A DNA stretch of 64,000 bases, from positions 157,469 to 221,468 of the forward strand of contig WAMF01000001.1 of assembly GCA_015522475.1 (NCBI GenBank), in the 5' to 3' direction. A program made the position numbers and the translations under genes. Under the pieces are notes generated by a model, which made no database searches, had not been told where the DNA came from, and was given only the letters and a program-made list of their open reading frames with translations. Of the stretch, positions 28,324 through 36,290 are shown piece by piece. The DNA is from Microcaldota archaeon (GTDB lineage: Archaea > Micrarchaeota > Micrarchaeia > Anstonellales > J096). How positions within the stretch are numbered: position 1 is the stretch's first letter; each line of letters opens with the position of its first letter.

Positions 28324-30393
28324 ATGATGAAAAGGAGCATTAAGTGGCTTAGCTTAGCCTTATTAGTGTCGTTTGTATTCAGTGTAGCATTTGCCGAAAC
28401 GTTAAATAATATGAGTCTTTATCTTATCGATGGAGAGAATCTCTCAATGGTTAGTTATGAAAACTTCAGTCTAAACAACACAAACTACAGCCTCATATGG
28501 ATAAATGGAAGCGCCGCCCTTCTCGTAAACGCTAACACGAAGGAGATTATAGAGAGTAAAAGCCAAATGAATGACATACTTTGGCCCTACTTCTTGCAAA
28601 AGTATTCTCCGGGCAATCTTACTGAAATAGAAGAGCAAATACGCGAGCTTGTTAGCGTGTTCAATTGGAGCAGAAACAATGGCGATCAGGTTAAGAACGT
28701 CGAAGAATATGCATGTAGAGGGACGTTGGGAGAAAACATAGGTATACCTCCCAACTTACACCAATACAAAGATATTTATGCATTTTACTCTAGCTTCATA
28801 TGTTCTCATTACGGTGAGATTCTGACGTGCAAAGATTATATGGAAATCTACCCTGACGTGAAAAGCTTCTTCACAAGCAGTTATGACATAGATAAGCAAC
28901 TAGCTACAATACTGCAAGACCTAAACGTCAGCGACTACAGACTAATTAGTGCAAACTACGACGAGATAAGCAGTGCGGTAGATGCTATTGACAAAGATGT
29001 CGACACAATAAAGCACAGCATATTCCGTTATCCTTTAGACAGAGCTTCTTGCCCCAACTGTATAGGTATATGTGCTGAGCTTGTTGTTAATGAAACGGCT
29101 TTGCATAAAATAAAAACGTTGGCAGGAGAGGTAAGCGAGAAAACAAAGCCTCTGTACAAGTACGACGATATATTGACTGAGCTCTACAACTCAACACAAG
29201 AGAGACTTGCATACAAGCACACATATGAAGAGCGCACAGCCTTCAGTAAAAGTAAAGCCCAAATACTGGCTGGTTGGCCTGCATTGAAAGAAAGAGCCGA
29301 CACAGTCTTATCGAAGATTGCCGATGCTCAGCTCTCTAACAGAGTCCAACAAATAGAACAGCTCAACAAACAGATTGACGAGAAAATAGAAGGAAACAAC
29401 TTCACAGGTTTAAACGAAAGCCTAAGCATGCTCTCAAACATCGTCTATCTTGTTGCCAATCAAACAAAAATGTACGAGACAAAACTTAGCGAGCTGAACG
29501 AGAAAAGGATGTATTTGGAAGGGTTGTATATTTCTTATAGAAATAGCATACATGACCCCATTCTTAAGGAGAAGACAGAAGACGAATACTCTGCCGTCAT
29601 AGCCGCATTGAATGGAAGGCTCACGCCTTCACAATTCAGCGTCTACGATAAAAAGTTGGACGAACTCATAAAGACGTACGAATCGGTTAGCACACAAGAG
29701 AAGCATTCTGTAATAAAGGCATTCCTTGATGGTATGGTGTGGTATGGCAAAGCCATATATGAAACAATAAGCCCCTTCCTTGGAAACAATTTATCCTATA
29801 AGCTGGGCATCATAGAAAACAGCCCCCTCATATTTGGCTCATTGATAGGTGGAGCTTTTGCTTCCATTGTTCTGTGGGTCTCTGTCGTTCAGTTTTACAC
29901 AAAGGAGAAGAAGCACAGACGAATAAAAAGAGGCAGACGCATCTTCTTTTTCACGTTGGCTTTGATTGGAGCGGCAATTGTATTTGTGATTATGGGGGGC
30001 GCGACGTACATTGCCTTAGACAACGCCATACATAAAGCAGATATCCCGACGTTTACAAAGGTTATAGCCGGCGGCAATCATATTTACGTTGTTGTGCAGG
30101 CAGAGAAGGAAGGAAACATAGAAACATGTGGAGAAGAGATTGCGCAGGCCCTAAGGAATGAAGGAGAAAATGTTACAGTCGTAGAAAAAGTTGGCAACAC
30201 ATGCAAAATTGATGGAAAGGACACTGTGATGGCAGAATGCTCCAAGTACAGCACGCCTGCAATTATCCTAAGCGAAGCGACAACAAACCAAGTAGAAGGT
30301 TCATACATATTCGAGCCTATACTGCGCATAAGCATGACTGATTCCAGCTATAAAGAATGCTATGTAAAGGAGGTGCTTACGCATGGACAGTAA
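28324..30393 (+). CDS. Secreted/anchored helical membrane protein with Cys-containing C-terminal domain
   Basis: The start at 28324 gives a classic signal peptide (MMKRSIKWLSLALLVSFVF, cleavage near AFA-E) at leaderless distance from a TATA box; an ATG at 28306 is possible. A long helical extracytoplasmic region follows, with many N-x-S/T sites and Cys pairs (SCPNCIGIC near residue 240). Two TM helices (about 500-525 and 538-565) flank a basic cytoplasmic loop (KEKKHRRIKRGRR). The last 120 residues would again be outside and carry four or five Cys. That tail resembles the outer domain of the next protein in Cys placement (CGxEIAQAL; NTC; FEPILRISM against FENMLKVYV). The family is unknown. 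Confidence 0.75.
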   Translation: MMKRSIKWLSLALLVSFVFSVAFAETLNNMSLYLIDGENLSMVSYENFSLNNTNYSLIWINGSAALLVNANTKEIIESKSQMNDILWPYFLQKYSPGNLTEIEEQIRELVSVFNWSRNNGDQVKNVEEYACRGTLGENIGIPPNLHQYKDIYAFYSSFICSHYGEILTCKDYMEIYPDVKSFFTSSYDIDKQLATILQDLNVSDYRLISANYDEISSAVDAIDKDVDTIKHSIFRYPLDRASCPNCIGICAELVVNETALHKIKTLAGEVSEKTKPLYKYDDILTELYNSTQERLAYKHTYEERTAFSKSKAQILAGWPALKERADTVLSKIADAQLSNRVQQIEQLNKQIDEKIEGNNFTGLNESLSMLSNIVYLVANQTKMYETKLSELNEKRMYLEGLYISYRNSIHDPILKEKTEDEYSAVIAALNGRLTPSQFSVYDKKLDELIKTYESVSTQEKHSVIKAFLDGMVWYGKAIYETISPFLGNNLSYKLGIIENSPLIFGSLIGGAFASIVLWVSVVQFYTKEKKHRRIKRGRRIFFFTLALIGAAIVFVIMGGATYIALDNAIHKADIPTFTKVIAGGNHIYVVVQAEKEGNIETCGEEIAQALRNEGENVTVVEKVGNTCKIDGKDTVMAECSKYSTPAIILSEATTNQVEGSYIFEPILRISMTDSSYKECYVKEVLTHGQ

Positions 30394-31033
30394 GTCTGGC
30401 AAACAACCCCACAAGGAAGAGAAAAATGAAGAAAAAGAAGGGAATAGTGGAAAGGGCAAAAAGGGCAAGAGCCAGAAAAACAAGCTTTATAGATTAGATA
30501 GTAATACAAAATGGGCTCTCACAATCAGTATTTTAATAGCGGCGCTTATCATAATTTGGGCGGTATTCACAAACAATACAAGTTCTTTGAACGACTATGC
30601 AGGCAAAACCATCTCAGCTGCTCAAATGAAGCAAGAGATGCTCGATAGGCCCTTGTGTGTAGCATTTGAAAATCCAGCAAACGAATCCCTAAGGCAAAGT
30701 GTAATGAACTGTGGTCTAGAATATTATAGGACAGCTCTGCTAAGCTTGCCTACAAAAGATGTTGAGTTCTTTGGCATCGACGGCAATAAATGCATGGCAA
30801 GCATCCCTCTCTGCAAAACCTTCCCATGCAGCCAAACAAAGGATGTGACATGGAGCTTAGGAAACTGCATCAACTACTGGGCCAAGAAAAACTGCTATGT
30901 TCTGCTCGTAGAGAATGGCAATCCAAAAAATAGCAATTCATTCGAGAACATGTTGAAAGTGTATGTAAATAATACTTACAAAGAAGGTGAATGTAGCTTG
31001 AGCGCCTCGACAGCTAGTGTATCGAAAGGCTAA
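30383..31033 (+). CDS. Single-pass membrane protein with Cys-rich outer domain
   Basis: This 216-residue protein overlaps the upstream gene by 11 nt and has the ribosome site aaaggaggtgc just before it. The first 45 residues are a Lys/Glu/Gly-rich cytoplasmic tail. One TM helix lies at about 46-66, and the remainder is extracytoplasmic with about nine Cys, probably disulfide-linked. Its domain shares a loose pattern with the tail of the preceding protein, suggesting duplication. The function is unknown; the two are probably partners in one complex. No other family can be proposed. Confidence 0.75.
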   Translation: MDSKSGKQPHKEEKNEEKEGNSGKGKKGKSQKNKLYRLDSNTKWALTISILIAALIIIWAVFTNNTSSLNDYAGKTISAAQMKQEMLDRPLCVAFENPANESLRQSVMNCGLEYYRTALLSLPTKDVEFFGIDGNKCMASIPLCKTFPCSQTKDVTWSLGNCINYWAKKNCYVLLVENGNPKNSNSFENMLKVYVNNTYKEGECSLSASTASVSKG

Positions 31034-31199
31034 AAAAGAACGTTGTGGTCGTTAGCAAGAGGCACATAGTAGACACAAAAATCAACCGGCTGCCCAACTA
31101 TACAAGGCCATACAAGGAGCGCTGTCATCGTTCTTTTTCTTCTTCCACACTATTTCTTTTCCTCATTAACTACTTCGTCGATTTTCATCAATTAAAATG

Positions 31200-32438
31200 T
31201 TAATATTTCAGAAAAGCACCCAAGCCGTAAAACCCATGAAAGAATTGAGCTCCTTCAGCACTCTGTTTACTTATGACCTCGACGGGAATACTGTGCGCTT
31301 CTGCTAACCCAATAATATGATCTGTTAGATCATCTTCCTCAATAATTTCCATAGTAGCGCCGCACTTTGGGCAGGCTAGAGGCTTTGCAAAAATCTTCTC
31401 GCGCTCGTCCTCGCGAACAACAAGCTCCTTTTCTGTGCCGTCGTTTGGACACTTAAATTTGAAGTAGTGAAAGGGTAGTTCGTCGCTGACAAGCACCTTC
31501 TCAGCTTGTCCGGACTTTATTGCAGCTACAACCTCCTTATACCCATATATAGCTTTTCCTCCCTTCACAACCTCTTTTATGAACGATTGAACAAGGTTTT
31601 TTTCTTTGACGATCTTTTCTTCCTTTAGGAGCTCATCAGCCTTCTCCAAAATCTCGTGTATGCCGTGCTCGTCTGAATAGCCTGTGTCAATAAGACCGAG
31701 AATTTTATGTTGGTAATTAAATGGTTTTTCTTTTACAAAATATTCTTTGACTGGGCCCGGACCACCGACGATAACTCCTTTTACATTTCCCAAAAAGTGC
31801 TGATCCATGGCTTCGCCAACTTTCTTATAGTAGCGCTCCGTCGCTTCTTGGACAAGCCTTTCATAGCGTCGTGCGCTTTGGCCACCCTTTCGCACCTTCG
31901 CGTGCGCGGGGTTGTGGATTTTTTGCACAATTGTGACGTCTGTTCCTTTCAGGATTGCGAGAGTGGCATCCTTTCCGTCTATGGCGAGTATACCATAGCT
32001 CTCGCCGGACTGCATCATTTTTTCAAGAGGCTCCAAGAAGAAGGTTGAGTCACAGCGATATACACTTTGCTTAAGTGTATATATAGGCTCTACGATAAAT
32101 GTTTGTATGTCGCTCTTTGAAGGATCTGGTGATATATTGCCCGCAAATAAGGCTAGGCCGTTCGGCGGCGTCTTCTTGAAATGTTTTAGGGCGTTGCTAA
32201 TTCTTTCGAGGGCTGCTATGACATTTGTGCGCGTCTGCTTACTCTTTATGTTTTGGGCTTGGTTGATTTCTTCCCTTATTTTATTGGCAATCTCTGGTAT
32301 AGGATAATTAGCTGGAATATAGACTGAAACGAGTTGCGTGCCAGAGCCCCTAAACTGCCTTAACTTCTTAAGCATGCGCTTGAATTGGTATTCTTTTTCA
32401 GAGCTCACTTCACTCTTTTGTGATTCTGCCAACAACAC
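31200..32438 (-). CDS. prf1: Peptide chain release factor aRF1
   Basis: This factor recognises all three stop codons and triggers peptide release. Stop-codon recognition is shown by NIKS (QNIKSKQTR, near residue 65). The catalytic GGQ is in RKGGQSARR near residue 185. The C-terminal domain has a zinc-binding pair (KCPNDG ... CPKCGA). At about 412 residues the length is standard for archaea. Its 5' end overlaps the carbonic anhydrase gene by about 29 nt. A GAGGTGA site sits directly before the GTG at 32438, so initiation at the TTG at 32432 (product beginning AESQKSEV after Met) gives better spacing. Confidence 0.96.
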   Translation of the reverse strand: MLLAESQKSEVSSEKEYQFKRMLKKLRQFRGSGTQLVSVYIPANYPIPEIANKIREEINQAQNIKSKQTRTNVIAALERISNALKHFKKTPPNGLALFAGNISPDPSKSDIQTFIVEPIYTLKQSVYRCDSTFFLEPLEKMMQSGESYGILAIDGKDATLAILKGTDVTIVQKIHNPAHAKVRKGGQSARRYERLVQEATERYYKKVGEAMDQHFLGNVKGVIVGGPGPVKEYFVKEKPFNYQHKILGLIDTGYSDEHGIHEILEKADELLKEEKIVKEKNLVQSFIKEVVKGGKAIYGYKEVVAAIKSGQAEKVLVSDELPFHYFKFKCPNDGTEKELVVREDEREKIFAKPLACPKCGATMEIIEEDDLTDHIIGLAEAHSIPVEVISKQSAEGAQFFHGFYGLGAFLKY

Positions 32439-33234
32439 TCACCTCATAGGTGTCCAAGTCTAGAAGAGCTGCAACGAGCCAAAGTCTGCCCTCATCCACT
32501 GCTTCTTTAACAGATGCAACATTCAAATATAGTGTTCTTGCCTGCTCTATGGCATTTTTGGCAGCGGCTGTGTTGACTAACGCAAGGCGTTTTTGGACGA
32601 GCGTCCATGCATCTTTCAATTCCTTATAGCCTGCGTCTTTATCTGCCTCTACCAGATCCTTCCATGGCTTACCAAACTTTTTCTCAATCTCCTCTTCTAT
32701 GACGGCTCTAACTACGGGCTCGATTTTTTCTAAGGCTGCCGATATGGCGCTTTCTACGGCTTTCTTTTCTAAAACTGTTTCGAGCGTTGCAGTAACAGCC
32801 CCACATTTTGTGTGACCCAAAATCATGAGCACATGTACGTCGTGAAGATGGCCGGAGGAATAATCTGCACTAGCCTTTGTTTCATCCCCTGCCACATTTC
32901 CTGCGTTCTCTATAGCGAAAATCTGGCCTGGGTAGGGTCTAAAAGCAGCATCTATACTCACTCTGCTGTCAGAGCACGTTATCACAGTAGCAAAAGGCCT
33001 TTGGCCATTTTTGTTCTCTGGATCTTGTATGGCTAGCCACGTTAACTTATCCCTTCCAATCTTCTCCTCTTCAGAAAAGAGCACAACGTTTTTCCCATTC
33101 TTATATCCTTCGACAAGACGCCTGTTTCGCTCCAAAAGCTCATCAAGGGCTTCTTTTGGCGTCGTTGGTCTCTTGCCATTCACATACAATTTTTCCAATA
33201 CGGCTGTCTCTACTGTGTCAGTTTTTTCATCCAT
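32410..33234 (-). CDS. Beta-class carbonic anhydrase
   Basis: The enzyme interconverts CO2 and bicarbonate. The zinc site is TCSDSRV (Cys, with the Asp-Arg dyad) and GHTKCGAV (His and Cys). GQIFAIENAGN is the conserved strand between them. The frame could open at 33330, but that would place about 30 residues inside the hairpin cluster. The ATG at 33234 gives family-like residues at once and has TATTAAAGG about 25 nt upstream, so it is preferred (274 residues). This is longer than many beta-CAs, with a helical insert after GHTKCG. It is cotranscribed with aRF1, which overlaps its 3' end. Confidence 0.9.
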   Translation of the reverse strand: MDEKTDTVETAVLEKLYVNGKRPTTPKEALDELLERNRRLVEGYKNGKNVVLFSEEEKIGRDKLTWLAIQDPENKNGQRPFATVITCSDSRVSIDAAFRPYPGQIFAIENAGNVAGDETKASADYSSGHLHDVHVLMILGHTKCGAVTATLETVLEKKAVESAISAALEKIEPVVRAVIEEEIEKKFGKPWKDLVEADKDAGYKELKDAWTLVQKRLALVNTAAAKNAIEQARTLYLNVASVKEAVDEGRLWLVAALLDLDTYEVSVVGRITKE

Positions 33235-33307
33235 AATTACATCTCGTAACAAAGCCTTTAATAGGCTTAGCATATCCACCGAACTTCTTAAAAAGACGCC
33301 TTCTCCT

Positions 33308-33502
33308 GAACTTTTTAGAAAAAAGTTCAATCAAAAAACATTTTTAGAAAAGAAGCTCCACCCAAACTTCTTAGGAAGAAGTTCAATCAGAAGCCTTTTG
33401 GGAAAAGGCTTCACCGAAGGAGCTTCTTAAGAAGAAGCTCCACTAAGAAGGGCTCATAAACGCCCATAGTTTTTCGATGGAACCTTTTTTGAAAAAGGTT
33501 CC
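33308..33502. repeat. Cluster of near-identical short hairpins
   Basis: Five inverted repeats with tiny loops stand in about 195 bp: 33308-33328 (9 bp, loop AGA), 33365-33383 (8 bp, AGG), 33390-33412 (10 bp, GGG), 33419-33441 (10 bp, AAG) and 33479-33502 (11 bp, 2-nt loop). Most arms share a G-A/G-A-A/G-C core followed by a pyrimidine run. Degenerate relatives lie near 33281 and 33341. They sit between tRNA-Val and the carbonic anhydrase promoter. Confidence 0.8.
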
Positions 33503-33504
33503 GA

Positions 33505-33577
33505 TGGGCCCGCCAGGATTCGAACCTGGGATCTCCTCTGTGTGAGAGAGGCGTCTTAGCCACTCGACTACGGGCCC
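33505..33577 (-). tRNA. tRNA-Val (CAC anticodon)
   Basis: The acceptor GGGCCCG pairs with CGGGCCC and the discriminator is A. The anticodon stem CCTCT/AGAGG holds the loop CTCACAC, giving CAC for GTG codons. The T arm is CCAGG-TTCGAAT-CCTGG. No CCA is encoded and no intron is seen. The last hairpin of the repeat cluster starts 2 bp beyond its 3' end. Confidence 0.94.
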
Positions 33578-33605
33578 TGCTTATCTATTCTTAAACAGAG
33601 GTTTT

Positions 33606-34349
33606 TTAATGTTTGGCTTTCTTTGGAAGAAGCCCTTCGAATACATGCCAAAGGCCAAGTAGTGTGGATGGCAAAACCAGAAGGAGTGCAGTAATATTAA
33701 AAGCGTCACCTATAATTTTTGGAAAGACATGCTGCTTGAAATCCAATATAATTGTAAAAGCAGATGCAAGATACTCTTTGGGAATGTACGCTGCTGCCTT
33801 CTCAGCCAACGTGTTAGTCAGGAAGTTCACGGTCGAGGATAAAAGGAAGTACAAGATAAGAGCAAAAAGTACTGCTATAGAGAAGTAATAAAGCATACTT
33901 TCTTTCCTGGCCATGAATACAAGCGCCACATAAAATAGATAAAGTATGAATACAAAACCCACAAAAAACGGTAGCAAGCCATTTATATGCGCCAGTTCTT
34001 CCTCGAATGGATTGAGGGTTTGATCCAATGCAGATGAAACGGATGCATTCACAACTTCCTCTACAGTTATATAGTTGCCAGATTTAACACCTTCACAAAC
34101 ACTTCCTAAAAAGGCATACTGCCCAGTAGTTGCATTCATTGCACAGGCTTGCTTAATATCGCTCATGGAAAGATTCTCAATGGGATACTTTGTGGTAAGT
34201 GCGCCAAAAGATACATTGTACAGAAGAGCCTGTGTATGCGCCTTTATGGATGCATAGCTATTTGTGAATACAAAAACCGATGCTGCAGAGAATAGAAGTA
34301 TAACTACAAGTGGCGTGTACAGAAAGTAAATAATCTTCTTTAATGCCAT
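33606..34349 (-). CDS. Polytopic membrane protein, unknown
   Basis: This 247-residue protein has an N-terminal signal/TM (IIYFLYTPLVVILLFSA) and an extracytoplasmic stretch of about 90 residues with two Cys. It has three or four further helices, the middle two strongly hydrophobic (LPFFVGFVFILYLFYVALVF; YYFSIAVLFALILYFLL). GGTGGAG two bases before the ATG is a strong ribosome site, so it is probably the second gene of an mRNA starting with the 28-codon frame upstream. The family is unknown. It is built like the polytopic proteins at 59-64 kb but lacks their shared L-R-x-F-P motif. Confidence 0.75.
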   Translation of the reverse strand: MALKKIIYFLYTPLVVILLFSAASVFVFTNSYASIKAHTQALLYNVSFGALTTKYPIENLSMSDIKQACAMNATTGQYAFLGSVCEGVKSGNYITVEEVVNASVSSALDQTLNPFEEELAHINGLLPFFVGFVFILYLFYVALVFMARKESMLYYFSIAVLFALILYFLLSSTVNFLTNTLAEKAAAYIPKEYLASAFTIILDFKQHVFPKIIGDAFNITALLLVLPSTLLGLWHVFEGLLPKKAKH

Positions 34350-34357
34350 AGCTCCAC

Positions 34358-34444
34358 CTAAAGCTTGGGGTAGTGCTTACCTCTCTCCTTTCCAAACAGG
34401 CCCACAACACCAAGGAGGTAATCCCTGACGCGAATGCGAATCAT
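34358..34444 (-). CDS. Small leaderless ORF (28 residues)
   Basis: ATG to TAG encodes a basic, partly hydrophobic peptide starting MIRIRVRDYLLGVVGLFGK. A strong TATA, CTTATATATAAAGG on the minus strand, lies about 29 nt before its ATG. Its stop falls just before the ribosome site of the 247-residue membrane protein. It may be a real small protein or a leader peptide for that gene. Confidence 0.4.
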   Translation of the reverse strand: MIRIRVRDYLLGVVGLFGKERGKHYPKL

Positions 34445-34465
34445 GGAGGGCTTTTGAATCGAAAC

Positions 34466-34478
34466 CTTTATATATAAG
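34466..34478 (-). promoter_or_regulatory. TATA box for small ORF and membrane protein
   Basis: CTTATATATAAAG on the minus strand is among the clearest promoter elements of the window. It sits 22-34 nt upstream of the ATG at 34444. Confidence 0.5.
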
Positions 34479-34499
34479 TACTCAACACAACTCTCAGAG

Positions 34500-35039
34500 T
34501 CATCCAAGGAAGGTATCTAGGATTCTATGTAGCTCATCCTTATTCCATGAGAATGGCAATATGAACTTTATAAATGCCAGTGGTTTCTCCAATCTTATCA
34601 TAGATTTTCTCTTCGCGAACTTAAAATTTAGGAGCGTTAGTATATGCTCGTCAATAGCATCCCCTTTAGAAAGCACAACTTTAGGGTTCCTACCCCTTTT
34701 CTCCTTATCTTTCTCACTCTTTACATCTTCCGTCCAGCCACCAACACGTCCGGCTGCGTCGAACCATCCCGCTAGATAAGCAGAGCTGTACCCATTAGGC
34801 AGGCCAAGCTTATACTCTCTAGATGCCTCCCAACGAAGAAAACGACTCTTCACACGATTGTTGTAAAAGAAAGCGCAGCTTCCCTTTATAAGGAGCTTGT
34901 TTGGTTCTGTCAGTTTTTGCTTGATAACATGGGCTGCAAATACCTCTTTAGCTTTCCCACACACCCCAAAGCCATTTGGAGAAGGTGCATGAGTATACAA
35001 ACCAAGGATGTATGCAGAAGAAAGTGTAAATTTTTGCAT
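34500..35039 (-). CDS. Free-standing LAGLIDADG-like protein, probably not a nuclease
   Basis: The 179 residues fit the LAGLIDADG homing-endonuclease fold. Motif 1 is degenerate (AYILGLYTHAPSPNG, near residues 9-23) and motif 2 is clear but altered (AYLAGWFDAAGRVGG, near residues 87-101). In motif 2 the catalytic acid expected in D-A-D-G is Ala, and motif 1 has no acid at all, so cleavage activity looks lost. The second half (AIDEHILTLLNF; FIKFILPFSWNKDELHRIL) is typical of the fold's C-terminal part. The gene is not inside an intron or intein. It may be a domesticated DNA- or RNA-binding relative. A GGCGG site precedes the ATG. Confidence 0.6.
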   Translation of the reverse strand: MQKFTLSSAYILGLYTHAPSPNGFGVCGKAKEVFAAHVIKQKLTEPNKLLIKGSCAFFYNNRVKSRFLRWEASREYKLGLPNGYSSAYLAGWFDAAGRVGGWTEDVKSEKDKEKRGRNPKVVLSKGDAIDEHILTLLNFKFAKRKSMIRLEKPLAFIKFILPFSWNKDELHRILDTFLG

Positions 35040-35177
35040 GTTTCCGCCTATTTCGTATTTATTTGTGTTATCAAATCTCCACTTACTTCTCCAGAGCCAA
35101 TATGGTGTGTAGTCGATACGTAGGGACGACCTTCAACAATTCCTTTTTGATGGTGCAACCTATAGGCCCATGAACGC

Positions 35178-35681
35178 TCACATAAGTTTTTCTTTCTCCT
35201 TTTCTGACTTCTTCTTTTCCTGTTCAAATAGACCCGATTCTTTATTCACTTCTTTGGCCTTCTCTTCTAACTTGTTGTTTATGTCGTCGAGCGCTTCTTT
35301 GAAGCCATAACCAAAAACAAGTGTGAAGTTCGCTTTGAAAGAAGCTGCCATGGGCTTGCCTTCAAACCCCAAGACGTCGAAGGCCTTTGCAAGCTCATCC
35401 ATATCTTCTTCATTGAACGGCTCACCTCCGACTACGCGCCGCTTTATTGCTGAAGCTGTAAGTAGCCGAAGTTTGTATATAGCTGCCTTTGCCTCGCCCG
35501 TGGATTCTGGTGGTAGGGAAAGCGCTGAGTTGAGCAAGGCATTCGCGAATAGCTGAACGCGCGTAGCATCTTTCTGAATAACATCAGCTACGAGCTCTAT
35601 TTCCTCTTTTGAAAGTGGCACACCCTTCTTTATCTTTCGAATGATGTCTGCCAGTTTGTTTAGGAATTCGAAGAGACCCAT
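35178..35681 (-). CDS. Uncharacterised helical protein
   Basis: This 167-residue soluble protein is predicted all-helical, with a Lys/Glu-rich C-terminal tail that could form a coiled coil. No Cys or known motif is present. GGTGGG lies a few bases before the ATG. It is followed on the same strand by the LAGLIDADG-like gene after about 140 bp, so a shared transcript is possible but unproven. I do not recognise it. Confidence 0.7.
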   Translation of the reverse strand: MGLFEFLNKLADIIRKIKKGVPLSKEEIELVADVIQKDATRVQLFANALLNSALSLPPESTGEAKAAIYKLRLLTASAIKRRVVGGEPFNEEDMDELAKAFDVLGFEGKPMAASFKANFTLVFGYGFKEALDDINNKLEEKAKEVNKESGLFEQEKKKSEKEKEKLM

Positions 35682-35787
35682 AAACCCACCAAAAAAGAAT
35701 GAAAGGCGTTATTTATAAAACGCTATGTTTCTGAGGGCTTCATGCCGCTTTAGCTTAGATGATTTGATGGCCTCTGCCTTCATATCT

Positions 35788-36195
35788 TTAACCTTTTAAG
35801 GCTGCTATAGCTGCTTCCATGTTTTTTGGCTTAAGGGCAACTTCCGTCGTTGGCCCTGTTTTTAGAATGTAAACCGCTTCTAAGTCAACACCTCTCTTGT
35901 GAAGACGCTCTGCGGCCTTAGCCAGCTCACCCGGTTTATTCTCCAGCTTAACTACGAGGACGTCTCCGACGTCCGCTTCCAATACATTATCCATGCGAGA
36001 GAGAAGTTTAGCGGTAGTTTCTATGTCGTTTGATACTATACGAAATATGGCTTCATCGTCATTTACTGCAAATGCAGATATAGATTCCACATTCACACCA
36101 TGCTCTCCTAGCAAAGAGCTCATCTTATACAAAAGGCCCGGCACATTCCTAGCTCTCACAAAAAACTCCTTCGTTGTGTATAAGCCTAGCTTCAT
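35788..36195 (-). CDS. Tandem ACT-domain protein
   Basis: Two ACT repeats fill the protein. The first (about residues 8-65) has RARNVPGLLYKMSSLLGEHG and the second (about 68-130) has KLENKPGELAKAAERLHKRG. The Gly after the proline in each loop is the usual ligand-contact position. ACT proteins of this size are amino-acid-binding regulators, as in ACT-only archaeal proteins. The ligand is unknown. The ATG at 36195 has a GGGGGTGG ribosome site four bases upstream and starts the fold directly, so I prefer it to the longer frame from 36261. Confidence 0.87.
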   Translation of the reverse strand: MKLGLYTTKEFFVRARNVPGLLYKMSSLLGEHGVNVESISAFAVNDDEAIFRIVSNDIETTAKLLSRMDNVLEADVGDVLVVKLENKPGELAKAAERLHKRGVDLEAVYILKTGPTTEVALKPKNMEAAIAALKG

Positions 36196-36290
36196 CCTAC
36201 CACCCCCAAAATAAGATGAGAGGTAGAGTTTAAAAGGCAATGCTGGCAGGCTAAGTGGCATTTAAAAATGGTTTGTAAAGAGATGGCCCT

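Noticed and set aside
33251..33268. A further 6-bp hairpin (AAGCCT/AGGCTT)
   Set aside because: Shorter arms and a larger loop set it apart from the five tight hairpins, and it overlaps the carbonic anhydrase promoter.
33281..33502. Hairpin cluster as a CRISPR array
   Set aside because: The units are palindromes of varying sequence with irregular spacing, with no constant repeat or unique spacers of equal size.
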